Shown: positions 52,048-61,485 of the stretch, piece after piece | Layout of the letters: each line of letters starts with the position of its first letter | Position numbering within the stretch: position 1 is the first letter of the stretch | NCBI GenBank assembly: GCA_913050055.1 | Contig: CAJXAT010000001.1 | Span: 1-64,000, forward strand | Source: an uncultured Flammeovirgaceae bacterium | GTDB taxonomy: Bacteria; Bacteroidota; Bacteroidia; Cytophagales; Cyclobacteriaceae | Direction of reading: 5' to 3' | DNA length: 64,000 nt | Notes under the pieces: model-generated | What the model saw: only the letters and a program-made list of their open reading frames with translations | Told to the model about the DNA's origin: nothing | Databases searched by the model: none | Made by a program: the position numbers and the translations under genes

Positions 52048-53574
52048 ATGCAAAACTGTACCATAAAATCTGCCCTAATTTCGGTTTTCAATAAAGAGGG
52101 ACTCGAACCCATCGTTAAAAAATTATCTCGCCTAGGCATAGAGATATATTCTACTGGCGGCACCTATGCTTTCATTGATCAATTGGGTATAAAAGCGACA
52201 TTAGTCGAAGATGTGACGGAATACCCATCTATTTTTGGAGGGAGGGTCAAAACCTTACATCCTAAAATTTTTGGAGGCATATTGAACAGAAGAGCAGATG
52301 CTGGAGATGCTGCGGAGAAAAAGAAATATAATATTCCAGATATTGACTTAGTGATCGTAGACCTTTATCCTTTTGAGGAAACGGTTACTTCTGGGGGAAC
52401 CATGGAGGAAATTATCGAGAAAATAGACATCGGAGGCATTGCCTTGATCCGAGGAGCAGCTAAAAATTTCACTGATGTGCTGATTATCTCCTCTAGAAAT
52501 TATTATGGGGCATTTTTAGACTTGCTTGAGAAGGGCGATGGCTTGACAACGGTGGATCAAAGAAAATCATTTGCATTACAAGCTTTCCATGTTTCCTCTC
52601 ATTATGACACTGCCATTTTTAATTTTATGAATGGATCCAAGGAGTTGCCCGTGCACAAAGTCAGCTATGAGCAAAAAAAATCCTTAAGATACGGTGAAAA
52701 CCCACATCAAGAAGGAGTTTTCTACGGCGATTTGGATGCCTATTTTGATCAATTGGGAGGTAAGGAGATTTCTTATAATAATTTAATAGATATTGAAGCT
52801 GCGGTCCAAATCATTGCTGAATTTTATGAAGAACTAGCGTTTGGTATTTTAAAGCATAACAATACTTGTGGCTTTGCTGTAGACTCAAATGTGAAAGCAG
52901 CATATCTTAAGGCGTATCAAGCGGACAGTACTTCGGCCTTTGGGGGAATTTTAGTCTGTAATAAAGAAATAGACCTGTCCGCGGCCAAAGAAATTCATAA
53001 ACTATTTTTTGAAATCATTATTGCACCTTCCTATGCCAAAGAGGCCTTGAAATTGCTGCAACAAAAAACAAACAGGATTATCCTTGTTCAGAAAAAAAGT
53101 TTTGAGGGTAAAGAGCAATTCAAATCTTTGTTAAATGGTATCGTTATTCAGGACTATAACGATGCAACGGATCAGTTAAGTGATTTGAAGCGTGTAACTC
53201 AAAGGGAGCCTTCGCAAGCAGAAATTGACAACTTACTTTTTGCATCAAAGTTGTGCAAGCATTCCAAATCAAATACGATTGTGCTGACTAATAATCAACA
53301 GTTATTGGCCAGCGGTGTAGGGCAGACCTCTCGAGTAGATGCCTTAGAGCAGGCGATTGTAAAGGCAAAGAAGTTTGGATTTGATTTACATGGAGCCGTG
53401 ATGGCCTCTGATGCCTTTTTTCCATTTCCAGACTGCGTAGAAATAGCTGGAGTTGCAGGTATTACCGCCATAATTCAACCGGGAGGATCTGTAAAAGATC
53501 AGTTATCCATTGATATGTGTGATCAGAAAAATTTAGCTATGGTCTTTAGTGGATGTCGTCATTTTAAACATTAG
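52048..53574 (+). CDS. purH: Bifunctional AICAR transformylase / IMP cyclohydrolase
   Basis: This 508-residue enzyme performs the last two steps of IMP synthesis. The N-terminal MGS-like cyclohydrolase domain (about 1-190) has IKSALISVFNKEGL, STGGTYAFIDQLG and VKTLHPKIFGGIL. The AICAR transformylase domain follows with SLRYGENPHQEGVFYG near 210, AFGILKHNNTCGFAV near 264-278 (active-site lysine-histidine) and AFGGILVCNKEIDLS. The C-terminal SDAFFPFPDCVEIAG and IQPGGSVKD are also conserved. The length is typical of the Bacteroidota form. All catalytic motifs look intact. Confidence 0.97.
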   Translation: MQNCTIKSALISVFNKEGLEPIVKKLSRLGIEIYSTGGTYAFIDQLGIKATLVEDVTEYPSIFGGRVKTLHPKIFGGILNRRADAGDAAEKKKYNIPDIDLVIVDLYPFEETVTSGGTMEEIIEKIDIGGIALIRGAAKNFTDVLIISSRNYYGAFLDLLEKGDGLTTVDQRKSFALQAFHVSSHYDTAIFNFMNGSKELPVHKVSYEQKKSLRYGENPHQEGVFYGDLDAYFDQLGGKEISYNNLIDIEAAVQIIAEFYEELAFGILKHNNTCGFAVDSNVKAAYLKAYQADSTSAFGGILVCNKEIDLSAAKEIHKLFFEIIIAPSYAKEALKLLQQKTNRIILVQKKSFEGKEQFKSLLNGIVIQDYNDATDQLSDLKRVTQREPSQAEIDNLLFASKLCKHSKSNTIVLTNNQQLLASGVGQTSRVDALEQAIVKAKKFGFDLHGAVMASDAFFPFPDCVEIAGVAGITAIIQPGGSVKDQLSIDMCDQKNLAMVFSGCRHFKH

Positions 53575-53631
53575 ATCTAGATTTAAAAAGATTGATTATA
53601 TTGTAAACAAATAAATAATTGGAGTAATAAT

Positions 53632-54660
53632 ATGGGCATTTTTGACTTTTTTTCTAGTGATATAGCCATTGATTTGGGAACGGCTAATACTTTAATTATC
53701 CACAAAGATAAGGTAGTGGTAGATGAACCCTCCATTATTGCCATTGACATGGAGACTACTAAAGTATTGGCTATTGGCCGTGAAGCGATGCAGATGCATG
53801 AAAAAACCCATCATAACATAAAGACCATAAGGCCTTTGAAAGATGGTGTTATTGCAGATTTTCATGCTGCGGAGCACATGATTCGCGGAATGATCAAGAT
53901 GATGGATAAAGATAAAAGAAGCTGGTTCCCCTCCTCCCATAGAATGGTCATTTGTATTCCTTCTGGTATCACAGAGGTAGAAAAAAGAGCAGTTCGAGAT
54001 TCTGCAGAACACGCGGGGGCAAAGGAAGTTTATATGATTCATGAACCCATTGCTGCCGCCATTGGAATTGGCATTAACATAAGTCAACCCAACGGATCAA
54101 TGATTGTTGATATCGGTGGTGGGACTACAGAAATTGCGGTCATTGCACTTTCAGGAATCGTGGCTGACCAATCAATACGCGTGGCTGGAGATTCTTTTAC
54201 CAAAGATATCTTAGACTACATGCGAAGACAGCATAATTTGTTAATTGGTGAGCGTACTGCAGAGCGAGTGAAAATCGAGATAGGTTCTGCCTTAACGGAG
54301 TTAGATGATGGGCCGGAAGATTTTGAGGTCAGAGGGAGGGATCTGATGACAGGAATTCCTAAAGTAATAAAAATATCTTATCCAGAGATAGCTTTTGCTA
54401 TCGATAAGTCAGTCTCTAAAATTGAAGAGGCCGTATTAAAAGCGCTTGAAATATCTCCGCCAGAACTTTCTGCGGATATATATGAAAACGGAATTTATTT
54501 AACAGGAGGGGGTGCGATGCTGCGTGGTTTAGATAAGCGACTTTCACTCAAAACTAAATTACGTATTCATATTGCTGAAGATCCACTGAGGGCAGTAGTT
54601 AGGGGAACGGGTTTAGCCCTCAAAGAGCTCGAAAATTATAAACCTGTATTGATGACTTAA
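53632..54660 (+). CDS. mreB: Rod shape-determining protein MreB
   Basis: This 342-residue actin homologue forms membrane-associated filaments that organise side-wall synthesis. The ATP-binding motifs are present: IDLGTANTLI near 14-23, VDIGGGTTEIAVIAL near 160-174, and GIYLTGGGAMLRGLDKRL near 283. It is the first gene of mreB-mreC-mreD-mrdA-rodA, all overlapping or adjacent. An AGT-rich GGAGTAATAAT spacer precedes the ATG. Presence of the full set implies a rod-shaped cell. Confidence 0.98.
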   Translation: MGIFDFFSSDIAIDLGTANTLIIHKDKVVVDEPSIIAIDMETTKVLAIGREAMQMHEKTHHNIKTIRPLKDGVIADFHAAEHMIRGMIKMMDKDKRSWFPSSHRMVICIPSGITEVEKRAVRDSAEHAGAKEVYMIHEPIAAAIGIGINISQPNGSMIVDIGGGTTEIAVIALSGIVADQSIRVAGDSFTKDILDYMRRQHNLLIGERTAERVKIEIGSALTELDDGPEDFEVRGRDLMTGIPKVIKISYPEIAFAIDKSVSKIEEAVLKALEISPPELSADIYENGIYLTGGGAMLRGLDKRLSLKTKLRIHIAEDPLRAVVRGTGLALKELENYKPVLMT

Positions 54661-55464
54661 ATGCAGCAATTATTTGCCTTTTTATTTCGTAGTCGGGTTT
54701 TAGGATTTTTTCTTTTTTTGGAGTTAATCTCATTTTGGCTCATTTTTTCATATAATAACCTTTACAATTCATATCTATTTAATACCTCTAATATATTTGC
54801 GGGTTCCGTCCTTGAAACGAATCATAATATTGATCAGTACTTTCAATTGGATGAAATTAATGAGAAACTTCTTGCCGAAAATGCATTATTGAGAGAAGAA
54901 TTAGCAAAAAAAAACTTAGGGATGATGGGCTACGATACAATCAAAGGGAATGCCCATGTGATTCCAGCGCGCGTAATAAATAATGAGTTTCGAAAACCGG
55001 AAAATTACCTGACCCTAGACAAGGGATCCTTATCTCAAATTGAACCCGGTATGGCAGTTATTTCAAGAGAGGGAGCGGTGGGGATCATTAAGTCGGTCAG
55101 CAGTCATTTTTCTACGGTTGCTTCCATTTTGAACAGAAAATTAATGACGTCCAGTCAGCTCAATAAGACAAATACTTTGTGTACGGTCCAATGGAACTTA
55201 GAGAGTCCTTTGGTGGCAGACGTAAAATATATTCCTCGCCATATCAATATAGGCATTGGAGATACGGTAAGTACCTCAGGTTACAATGCAGTTTTTCCTG
55301 CAGAAATTATGTTAGGCACTATTGTTTCCTATCAATTACCCGATGAGTCTCCTTTTTATGTTGCTAAGATTAAATTATCTTCAGATTTATCATCGATAGA
55401 TGCTGTTTATGTGATAAGAAATCCATTAAAAGGGGAGTTGGATAGTCTGCAAACTGTTTTATGA
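54661..55464 (+). CDS. mreC: Rod shape-determining protein MreC
   Basis: This 267-residue protein has one N-terminal membrane segment (FFLFLELISFWLIFSY), a coiled coil at about 70-90 (LDEINEKLLAENALLREELA), and the MreC beta-barrel domain with NYLTLDKGSLSQIEPGMAVI, EGAVGIIKSVSSHFSTV and GDTVSTSGYNAVFP. It links MreB to the periplasmic wall machinery. The ATG follows the mreB stop with no gap, and the 3' end overlaps mreD by 4 bases. Confidence 0.94.
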   Translation: MQQLFAFLFRSRVLGFFLFLELISFWLIFSYNNLYNSYLFNTSNIFAGSVLETNHNIDQYFQLDEINEKLLAENALLREELAKKNLGMMGYDTIKGNAHVIPARVINNEFRKPENYLTLDKGSLSQIEPGMAVISREGAVGIIKSVSSHFSTVASILNRKLMTSSQLNKTNTLCTVQWNLESPLVADVKYIPRHINIGIGDTVSTSGYNAVFPAEIMLGTIVSYQLPDESPFYVAKIKLSSDLSSIDAVYVIRNPLKGELDSLQTVL

Positions 55465-55976
55465 ATAGAGTCAGTTGGAAATTGTTAACGTTTTATTTTG
55501 TGGGATATGTCATCTTGCAAATACCATTACTGCATAAATTTGTATTGTTCAACGTAGCTTTTAGTTTTTTCTACTTGGGATTTTTAGTCTTTTTCCCTTT
55601 GGGACAAAATCCTATATTAAGGTTGATAATAGGGTTTTTAACAGGTTTATATATTGATCTTTTTTCCAATACGCCCGGTCTTCATGCAAGTGTATGCACT
55701 TTCATCATGCTTTTTAGAGATACTTGGTTAATGGCTATTTTAGAAAATCAAAAAGGAATTTTAGATATAAATATTTATATCCTAAAAATGAGAGGGGTAT
55801 GGCTTTACGTTTTGCCTCTTATTTTCCTTCATCACCTTATGATATTTTGGATTAATTATGGCAGTTGGATGGGTTTATTTATGACATTTGACCAAATTTC
55901 GTCAAGTACTATTTTTTCTCTTCTGAGCATTTTACTCATTAATTTGGTTATTTCTAAAAAGCCAATTCGGATATGA
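55461..55976 (+). CDS. mreD: Rod shape-determining protein MreD
   Basis: This 171-residue protein has about five hydrophobic segments and the MreD-like loop IIGFLTGLYIDLFSNTPGLHA near 68-88. The family is weakly conserved, so position between mreC and the PBP2 gene is an important part of the assignment. It overlaps both neighbours by 4 bases. Confidence 0.85.
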   Translation: MNRVSWKLLTFYFVGYVILQIPLLHKFVLFNVAFSFFYLGFLVFFPLGQNPILRLIIGFLTGLYIDLFSNTPGLHASVCTFIMLFRDTWLMAILENQKGILDINIYILKMRGVWLYVLPLIFLHHLMIFWINYGSWMGLFMTFDQISSSTIFSLLSILLINLVISKKPIRI

Positions 55977-57772
55977 AAAGTCGGATTTTAGGTATAAAAT
56001 TTTTTGTGATTATTACCATTTCTGTACTGTCCATCAGATTATTTAGTATTCAAATTATGGATACAGATTATCAAGAAATTGCCAATCGTAATGTAATTCA
56101 AAAAGGCATTGAATACCCCTACAGAGGTCTTATATTTGACAGACATGGGAAGCTTTTGTTGTATAATGATCCTGTTTTTGATTTAATGATCACGCCTAAA
56201 AATGTAGATTTATCAGATTCATTGTTAATTAAAAAATTACTGTTCATTACGCAAAGGGAGTTTGACCAGGCCTACCTAAAGGCAACATCTTTCTCTAGAC
56301 ATTTGCCCTCTATCTTTTATAAACAGCTGTCCAATGAAAAATTTGCAGCATTCCAAGATATAATGAGAGATTTGGAAGGATTTAATATCAACTCACGAAC
56401 TACACGGGGTTACGCTGAAATAGGATTGGCAAATATATTAGGTTACGTGGGGGAGGTGACTCAAAATCAGTTAAATATGGATACCACGGGCTATTATAAG
56501 TCTGGCGATAATATAGGGATCACGGGGATTGAAAAAACTTATGAAAGATCAATAAGAGGATTGAGAGGGGTTAAATACCGTAATGTAGATGTACAAGGGA
56601 TCAATATGGGTTCCTTCGAGAATGGAGCTTATGATACTTTGCCTCAACCAGGACAGAATCTGGTACTGACTATAGAGGGAGCACTTCAGAAATATGCAGA
56701 GAGACTTATGGAGGGAAAAATAGGGAGTCTGGTTGCCATAGATCCTTCGTCTGGCGAAATACTCGCCTTGGTTTCAGCTCCGTCTTATGATCCATCATTG
56801 TTTTCAGGTAGGGCATTTTCTCAGAATTTCGCAAAGATTCAAAAGGACTCACTTAAACCTTTATTTAATCGCCCCTTACAAGCCATGTATCCACCGGGAT
56901 CCATGTTTAAGACCATTCAAGCTTTGGTTGCATTAGAGCAAGATCAAGTGAAGGCCGATGAAATTATTACTGTAAATGGTCAACTTATTGGCGATCATGC
57001 GCCACCAGGGAGATACGATATGGAGCGTGCGATTACTAAATCTTCAAATAATTATTTTTTTAAAGTCTTTCGCCGTGTCATTCAGCAAGGAAAAGATCCG
57101 AGTCCTTTTATTGACAGTAGAATTGGTTATAACAAGTGGCGGGATTATGTGTTGCAGTTCGGTTTTGGTAAAATGTTGGATATAGATCTTCCCAATGAAG
57201 AGGCAGGTTTTGTTCCAAGTTTAGAATCTTATGATAAAATTTATGGGGAAAACAGGTGGAAGTTTTCTAATATTTATTCTTTGAGTATCGGTCAAGGAGA
57301 GCTTTTGGTGACTCCCCTTCAAATGGCTAATCTGGGCGTAATATTGGCCAATAGAGGGTATTATTTTACCCCACATTTGGTCAGAAAAGTGGGTACCGAA
57401 AATTTAGATTTTAGTCAAAAGAAGTCCATAGCAATAGATTCTGAACATTTTGAGAGCGTGTTGAATGGGATGCAGGCATTGGTATCTGTACCTGGATCAA
57501 GGGCATATATTCCTGATTTGATTTTTTGTGGTAAAACCAGTACTGTTGAAAATCCGCAGGGTTTGGATCATTCGGGATTCATGGGCTTTGCTCCTAGGGA
57601 TAATCCAAAAATAGCCATTTCGGTCTATGTAGAAAATGCGGGTTGGGGAGCACGTGCGGCATTGTCAACAGCTAGTTTGGTTATTGAAAAGTATTTAAAC
57701 GGGTCAGTTAAAAAGAAATGGCTTGAGAACTATGTTTTAAAAGGGGATTTTCAAGATGCGAAGCCAGAATAG
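55973..57772 (+). CDS. mrdA: Penicillin-binding protein 2 (peptidoglycan transpeptidase)
   Basis: This 599-residue class B PBP has one N-terminal membrane anchor (IKFFVIITISVLSIRLF), a dimerisation domain with RGLIFDRHGKLLLYND, and the transpeptidase domain. Catalytic motifs are SMFK at 310-313 (YPPGSMFKTIQA), SSN at 357-359, and KTS at 521-523. The HAPPGRYDMERAITKSSNN stretch matches elongasome PBP2. It crosslinks peptides during cell elongation together with RodA, whose gene overlaps by 17 bases. Length is normal and no damage is visible. Confidence 0.96.
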   Translation: MKSRILGIKFFVIITISVLSIRLFSIQIMDTDYQEIANRNVIQKGIEYPYRGLIFDRHGKLLLYNDPVFDLMITPKNVDLSDSLLIKKLLFITQREFDQAYLKATSFSRHLPSIFYKQLSNEKFAAFQDIMRDLEGFNINSRTTRGYAEIGLANILGYVGEVTQNQLNMDTTGYYKSGDNIGITGIEKTYERSIRGLRGVKYRNVDVQGINMGSFENGAYDTLPQPGQNLVLTIEGALQKYAERLMEGKIGSLVAIDPSSGEILALVSAPSYDPSLFSGRAFSQNFAKIQKDSLKPLFNRPLQAMYPPGSMFKTIQALVALEQDQVKADEIITVNGQLIGDHAPPGRYDMERAITKSSNNYFFKVFRRVIQQGKDPSPFIDSRIGYNKWRDYVLQFGFGKMLDIDLPNEEAGFVPSLESYDKIYGENRWKFSNIYSLSIGQGELLVTPLQMANLGVILANRGYYFTPHLVRKVGTENLDFSQKKSIAIDSEHFESVLNGMQALVSVPGSRAYIPDLIFCGKTSTVENPQGLDHSGFMGFAPRDNPKIAISVYVENAGWGARAALSTASLVIEKYLNGSVKKKWLENYVLKGDFQDAKPE

Positions 57773-59018
57773 ATACCAAATAGATACCTTATCCGTGGTT
57801 TATTTTTTATCACTTGTCATGCTAGGGTGGATTAATATATATGCTGCGGACTATGATATGGATGGGACTACCTCATTTTTTGATTTAAATCAAAGTTCAA
57901 CAAGGCAACTTCTTTGGATTGGGGCTTCTTTCTTTTTGATTGTAGTCATTTTTATTTTGGATTATCGGTTTTACGATTCATTTGGTTATATAATTTGGGG
58001 TGTATCCGTTTTTTTTCTTTTGGCCGTATTATTTTTCGGCAAAGAAGTTGCAGGTTCAACCTCTTGGTTTGAGATTGGATTCATAAAAATCCAACCATCT
58101 GAGTTTGCTAAAATTGCTACGGCTATCGGATTGGCAAAACACCTTAGTTCACAGAATGTTGGATTATTTGGTAAGTATAAGTTAGTTATTTCTGTATTTT
58201 TATTTTTAATTCCGATGGGACTCATTATTATGCAAGGTGACTTGGGAACCGCGATGGTGTTTGGAAGTTTGATCCTGGTCTTATATAGAGAAGGCCTTTC
58301 CGCAAAGCTATTGTTTTTCTCTTTCTATGTAGTTCTATTGTTCTTATTAACTCTTTTGATAGATCAATGGATACTACTTTTTTTGGTACTTGCCTTTTTT
58401 TTGTTAGGCTTAGGTTTATTCATAAAGAATAGAAAAGCCCTCATTTTTATATTTGGTTTATCTATATTCAGTTGTGGATTAATTAAGAGTGTTGATTTTG
58501 TATTGAATCAAGTACTTAAGGAGCATCAGCAACTGAGGGTCATGTCCCTGATCAATCCAAATGCAGACCCGCTCGGTATCGGATGGAATGTGATGCAATC
58601 TAAAATAGCCATTGGTTCGGGCGGTTTTAGGGGTAAAGGTTTTTTGAAAGGGACGCAAACTAAATTTGATTTTGTGCCTGCCCAAACTACGGATTTCATT
58701 TTTTGTACCGTAGGAGAAGAACATGGGTGGTTAGGAGCGACTTTAATTATGATATTGTTTGGGGCTTTCTTTTTGCGGCTATTGACCATAGCGGAACGCC
58801 AAAAATCGAGTTTTGTAAGAATTTATGGTTACTCAGTGGTATCTATAATGTTTTTTCATTTCGCTATAAATATAGCCATGACCATTGGTTTATTTCCGGT
58901 TATAGGGATACCGCTTCCTTTTTTCAGTTATGGTGGATCGAGTCTTTGGACTTTTACCATGCTACTCTTTATTCTCCTTAAGCTGGACAGTCAAAGAATG
59001 GAACAACTAGAGCATTGA
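57756..59018 (+). CDS. rodA: Rod shape-determining protein RodA (SEDS glycosyltransferase)
   Basis: This 420-residue SEDS membrane protein polymerises glycan strands in complex with PBP2. It has about ten membrane segments, the STSWFEIGFIKIQPSEFAKI segment near 106-125, GDLGTAMVFGSLILV, the FVPAQTTDFIFCTVGEEHGW segment near 306 (the region containing the catalytic aspartate in this family) and IGIPLPFFSYGGSSLWTF near 384. The stop at 59018 touches the stop of a convergent gene at 59019 with no spacer. Confidence 0.96.
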   Translation: MRSQNRYQIDTLSVVYFLSLVMLGWINIYAADYDMDGTTSFFDLNQSSTRQLLWIGASFFLIVVIFILDYRFYDSFGYIIWGVSVFFLLAVLFFGKEVAGSTSWFEIGFIKIQPSEFAKIATAIGLAKHLSSQNVGLFGKYKLVISVFLFLIPMGLIIMQGDLGTAMVFGSLILVLYREGLSAKLLFFSFYVVLLFLLTLLIDQWILLFLVLAFFLLGLGLFIKNRKALIFIFGLSIFSCGLIKSVDFVLNQVLKEHQQLRVMSLINPNADPLGIGWNVMQSKIAIGSGGFRGKGFLKGTQTKFDFVPAQTTDFIFCTVGEEHGWLGATLIMILFGAFFLRLLTIAERQKSSFVRIYGYSVVSIMFFHFAINIAMTIGLFPVIGIPLPFFSYGGSSLWTFTMLLFILLKLDSQRMEQLEH

Positions 59019-60671
59019 TTAGCGAAATTTTCTGAAGATAATTTTTAATAGTTCCTTTACAATTTTAGCATTCATATCCCATTGATATTCCTTAGCATCA
59101 TTTCGGATTAAATACTCCACAGCGGCATCAAAATTTTCTAAGTGCTCAATTTTTGTGATGGTAGCTATAAATTTCTCCTCACTGTCGCCAAATAATTCTT
59201 TCACAAACATGTACTGATGATTGATTGAAATATTAGATAAAATACTGGTAATCCGTTCTTCCTGATGGGTGTCTGCTATCGTTTTGGTTTCAGATTGGAA
59301 TTGCTCATTGATAGTTCCAAAGTCTAACTTTGATAATTCAGGTTCTTTCTTGTAGCCCAAGTCACCGTTGAGGTCTTCTAGTGCGATTGAAGCATCTTTC
59401 TTATTTTTATAAACTTCAACGATGGGATCTTCTAATGGGAAATCATCAAGTTCATCTTGTTTTCTAGCGTCTGGATCAATTTCATCTAAAGTTTGAAATT
59501 GATCCATTGAGACATCCTTATCAGTTTCCAAAGAAAAGTCACTTGTTGATCTTTCTAATTCATCATTTTCAAAATCAACGTTTTTTGTTGCGTCCTGCTC
59601 ACGGATTGATAAAGTGTCTTCACTAGATGAAGAGGTTTCTGACGGATCTATCTTTTCAACAGAGTCCTCGGAAGGGGCATCATCTATTTGCGCTTTGGCG
59701 GCTTCAGAGAGGGCTTCCTTGTCATCTGGCCGATCTGAGGTAGATTGATTACTACTTGTTGAATGTGCTACTAGATCTTCATTTTCTGGGCTCGGCGGGT
59801 TTTCTTTCATCTTTGCCTTGGGATCATCTTGCACTTTTGAGGCCATTTCTACCTCATGAGGGCTCGCTGATTCGGCTTCAGGAGCACTTTTTTCAATATC
59901 TACTTCTGATGGTGGATCACTATCTTTTGGGTCTGAGTGGTCTTCAGCGCTGTCCATTTGATGGATGGTTTCTTGTATTTTATCTTCAACATCGTCATGC
60001 CCGCCAGAAAGCTCTCTGATGATTAAATTTCGTTTATTATTTTTTTTAATGGATGTACTAATCTCGAATAATTCTTGTTTTTCTATAATGAGAATTTCGG
60101 ATAGCTGCTCAATAAGTGGATACTTATCCAGCGTTTCTTTCTCAAAAAAAGTAACGGCGTACTTTTTTAGGTTTTTGAGATCATGAATGTTAAAGTTATT
60201 TAGAAACTCTAATATTAAGGATTTATTAAACACTAAGTATTTTGCAAACTGTGGGACCAATTTTTTAGTTTTGAGTAATTCTGGTCTTTTTTTGATTTCA
60301 TTATCTAAGTAGGTTGCAGGATCGAAATTGAGAATAATAAGATCTTCGACTGCTTTTTCGATGATAGGTTTGAGATTCTCAGCATTGATAAAAATATTTT
60401 GGGAAAGAATATTCATGAACTTCGAAATCATTACTTTCACTTCTGTTGCATGATAATCAAAATAAGGGCTTTCAATCCTTTTCATCTCCTCTTGCCAGCG
60501 TTCGAAGAGAGACTTAATGATGAATAGATTTAACTGTTTGATAGGTGAGATATATAGAATTTCTTTACCTGTGAGCTTTTCTTTTTCATTGAATGCCTGC
60601 GCAATCAGTTGCTCCGAAAAAACAGTTTTATATCGACTGATAAAGGATGAGTTTAATTTTTCTTGTATCAT
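59019..60671 (-). CDS. Large acidic protein of unknown function
   Basis: This 550-residue protein has three parts: a helical N-terminal region of about 220 residues (KLNSSFISRYKTVFSEQLI..., FDPATYLDNEIKKRP); a highly acidic, serine-rich low-complexity middle of about 230 residues (e.g. SEDSVEKIDPSETSSSSEDT); and a C-terminal domain of about 90 residues with SISINHQYMFV-type and NDAKEYQWDMNAKIV segments. The C-terminal pattern (N-x-x-x-x-F-x-x-x-LFG-D, then a terminal W) resembles a module found at the end of several Bacteroidota proteins of unknown role. No signal peptide or membrane segment is visible. It lies head-on to rodA. I do not recognise a named family. Confidence 0.78.
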   Translation of the reverse strand: MIQEKLNSSFISRYKTVFSEQLIAQAFNEKEKLTGKEILYISPIKQLNLFIIKSLFERWQEEMKRIESPYFDYHATEVKVMISKFMNILSQNIFINAENLKPIIEKAVEDLIILNFDPATYLDNEIKKRPELLKTKKLVPQFAKYLVFNKSLILEFLNNFNIHDLKNLKKYAVTFFEKETLDKYPLIEQLSEILIIEKQELFEISTSIKKNNKRNLIIRELSGGHDDVEDKIQETIHQMDSAEDHSDPKDSDPPSEVDIEKSAPEAESASPHEVEMASKVQDDPKAKMKENPPSPENEDLVAHSTSSNQSTSDRPDDKEALSEAAKAQIDDAPSEDSVEKIDPSETSSSSEDTLSIREQDATKNVDFENDELERSTSDFSLETDKDVSMDQFQTLDEIDPDARKQDELDDFPLEDPIVEVYKNKKDASIALEDLNGDLGYKKEPELSKLDFGTINEQFQSETKTIADTHQEERITSILSNISINHQYMFVKELFGDSEEKFIATITKIEHLENFDAAVEYLIRNDAKEYQWDMNAKIVKELLKIIFRKFR

Positions 60672-60962
60672 AAGTGCATCAAAAAATGCTAGGTCTAATA
60701 ATTCTAGTGCGAGGTAAAGCTATTGATTAGGAGGATAAAAATGAAAGCCTAAAGATTATTTTATAGTATAAAATGAATTTCTTAATAAGATAATTAAAAT
60801 GATAGTATGCCAATCTTCAAAATTTTTAACAGTTCCTGATATTTTAAAATTATTTTTACGTGGTATCTTTAAATCAGTTTTAAAGATTAAGATTATGGAA
60901 TGCATTAGGCATGAAATATATTTAAGGTAAGTCATTGTTAAAAAGAGCTAAATTATTTTATG

Positions 60963-61485
60963 ATGGGGCAAATTGAAGTGATATGTGGGCCCATGTTTGC
61001 AGATAAAACGGAAGTCCTTATTGGAAGATTAACCGAGGCTTCAAAGGGGGGGCCGTGTCCAAATTATCAAACCACATTTAGATAATCGGTATGCTGAAAA
61101 GGGGATTATGTCACACAATTCAAAGAGCTTGCCCGCTTTGCCTGTGCGCAAGGCAAAGGACAGACTGAGCAAAATTAACTATTGTGATGTTGTGGGTATT
61201 TATAAGGTTCAGTTTTTTGATGATGGGCTTATCAATGGGATCAATATTTTGGCCAATAAGCGCGCAATCCTCTCAGGCTTAGATATGGATTATCTTGGCA
61301 AACCTTTTGATTTAGTTGCCCGTCTCATGAGTATAGCCGAATATGTTACTAAATTACAGGGGATATGTACGCAATGCGGAGCTGGCGCTTTTTTTTCACC
61401 TAGATTGTCGAAGTCCAAATGGAAAATATTACTTGGAGAGCGAAAAGAGTATGAAGTATTGTGCAGAGCATGTTTTTATGATTAG
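60963..61485 (+). pseudogene. tdk: Decayed thymidine kinase gene
   Basis: From ATG 60963 the plus strand reads MGQIEVICGPMFADKTEVLI, then a run of seven G near 61036-61042 shifts the frame. The second frame continues RVQIIKPHLDNRYAEKGI to a stop at 61485, through LDMDYLGKPF, a SIAEYVTKLQGICTQCG segment and LCRACF. This is a complete type II thymidine kinase of about 173 residues. Besides the +1 shift, the P-loop is GPMFADKTE where GPMFSGKTE is expected, and the DEAQFFD segment with its catalytic glutamate reads YKVQFFDDG. So it would be inactive even with the frame restored. The stop overlaps the porZ start by 8 bases. Confidence 0.9.

Noticed and set aside
61030-61050. Programmed frameshift at the G7 run in the thymidine kinase gene
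   Set aside because: The encoded protein also lacks key P-loop and catalytic residues, so a selected recoding event is unlikely.
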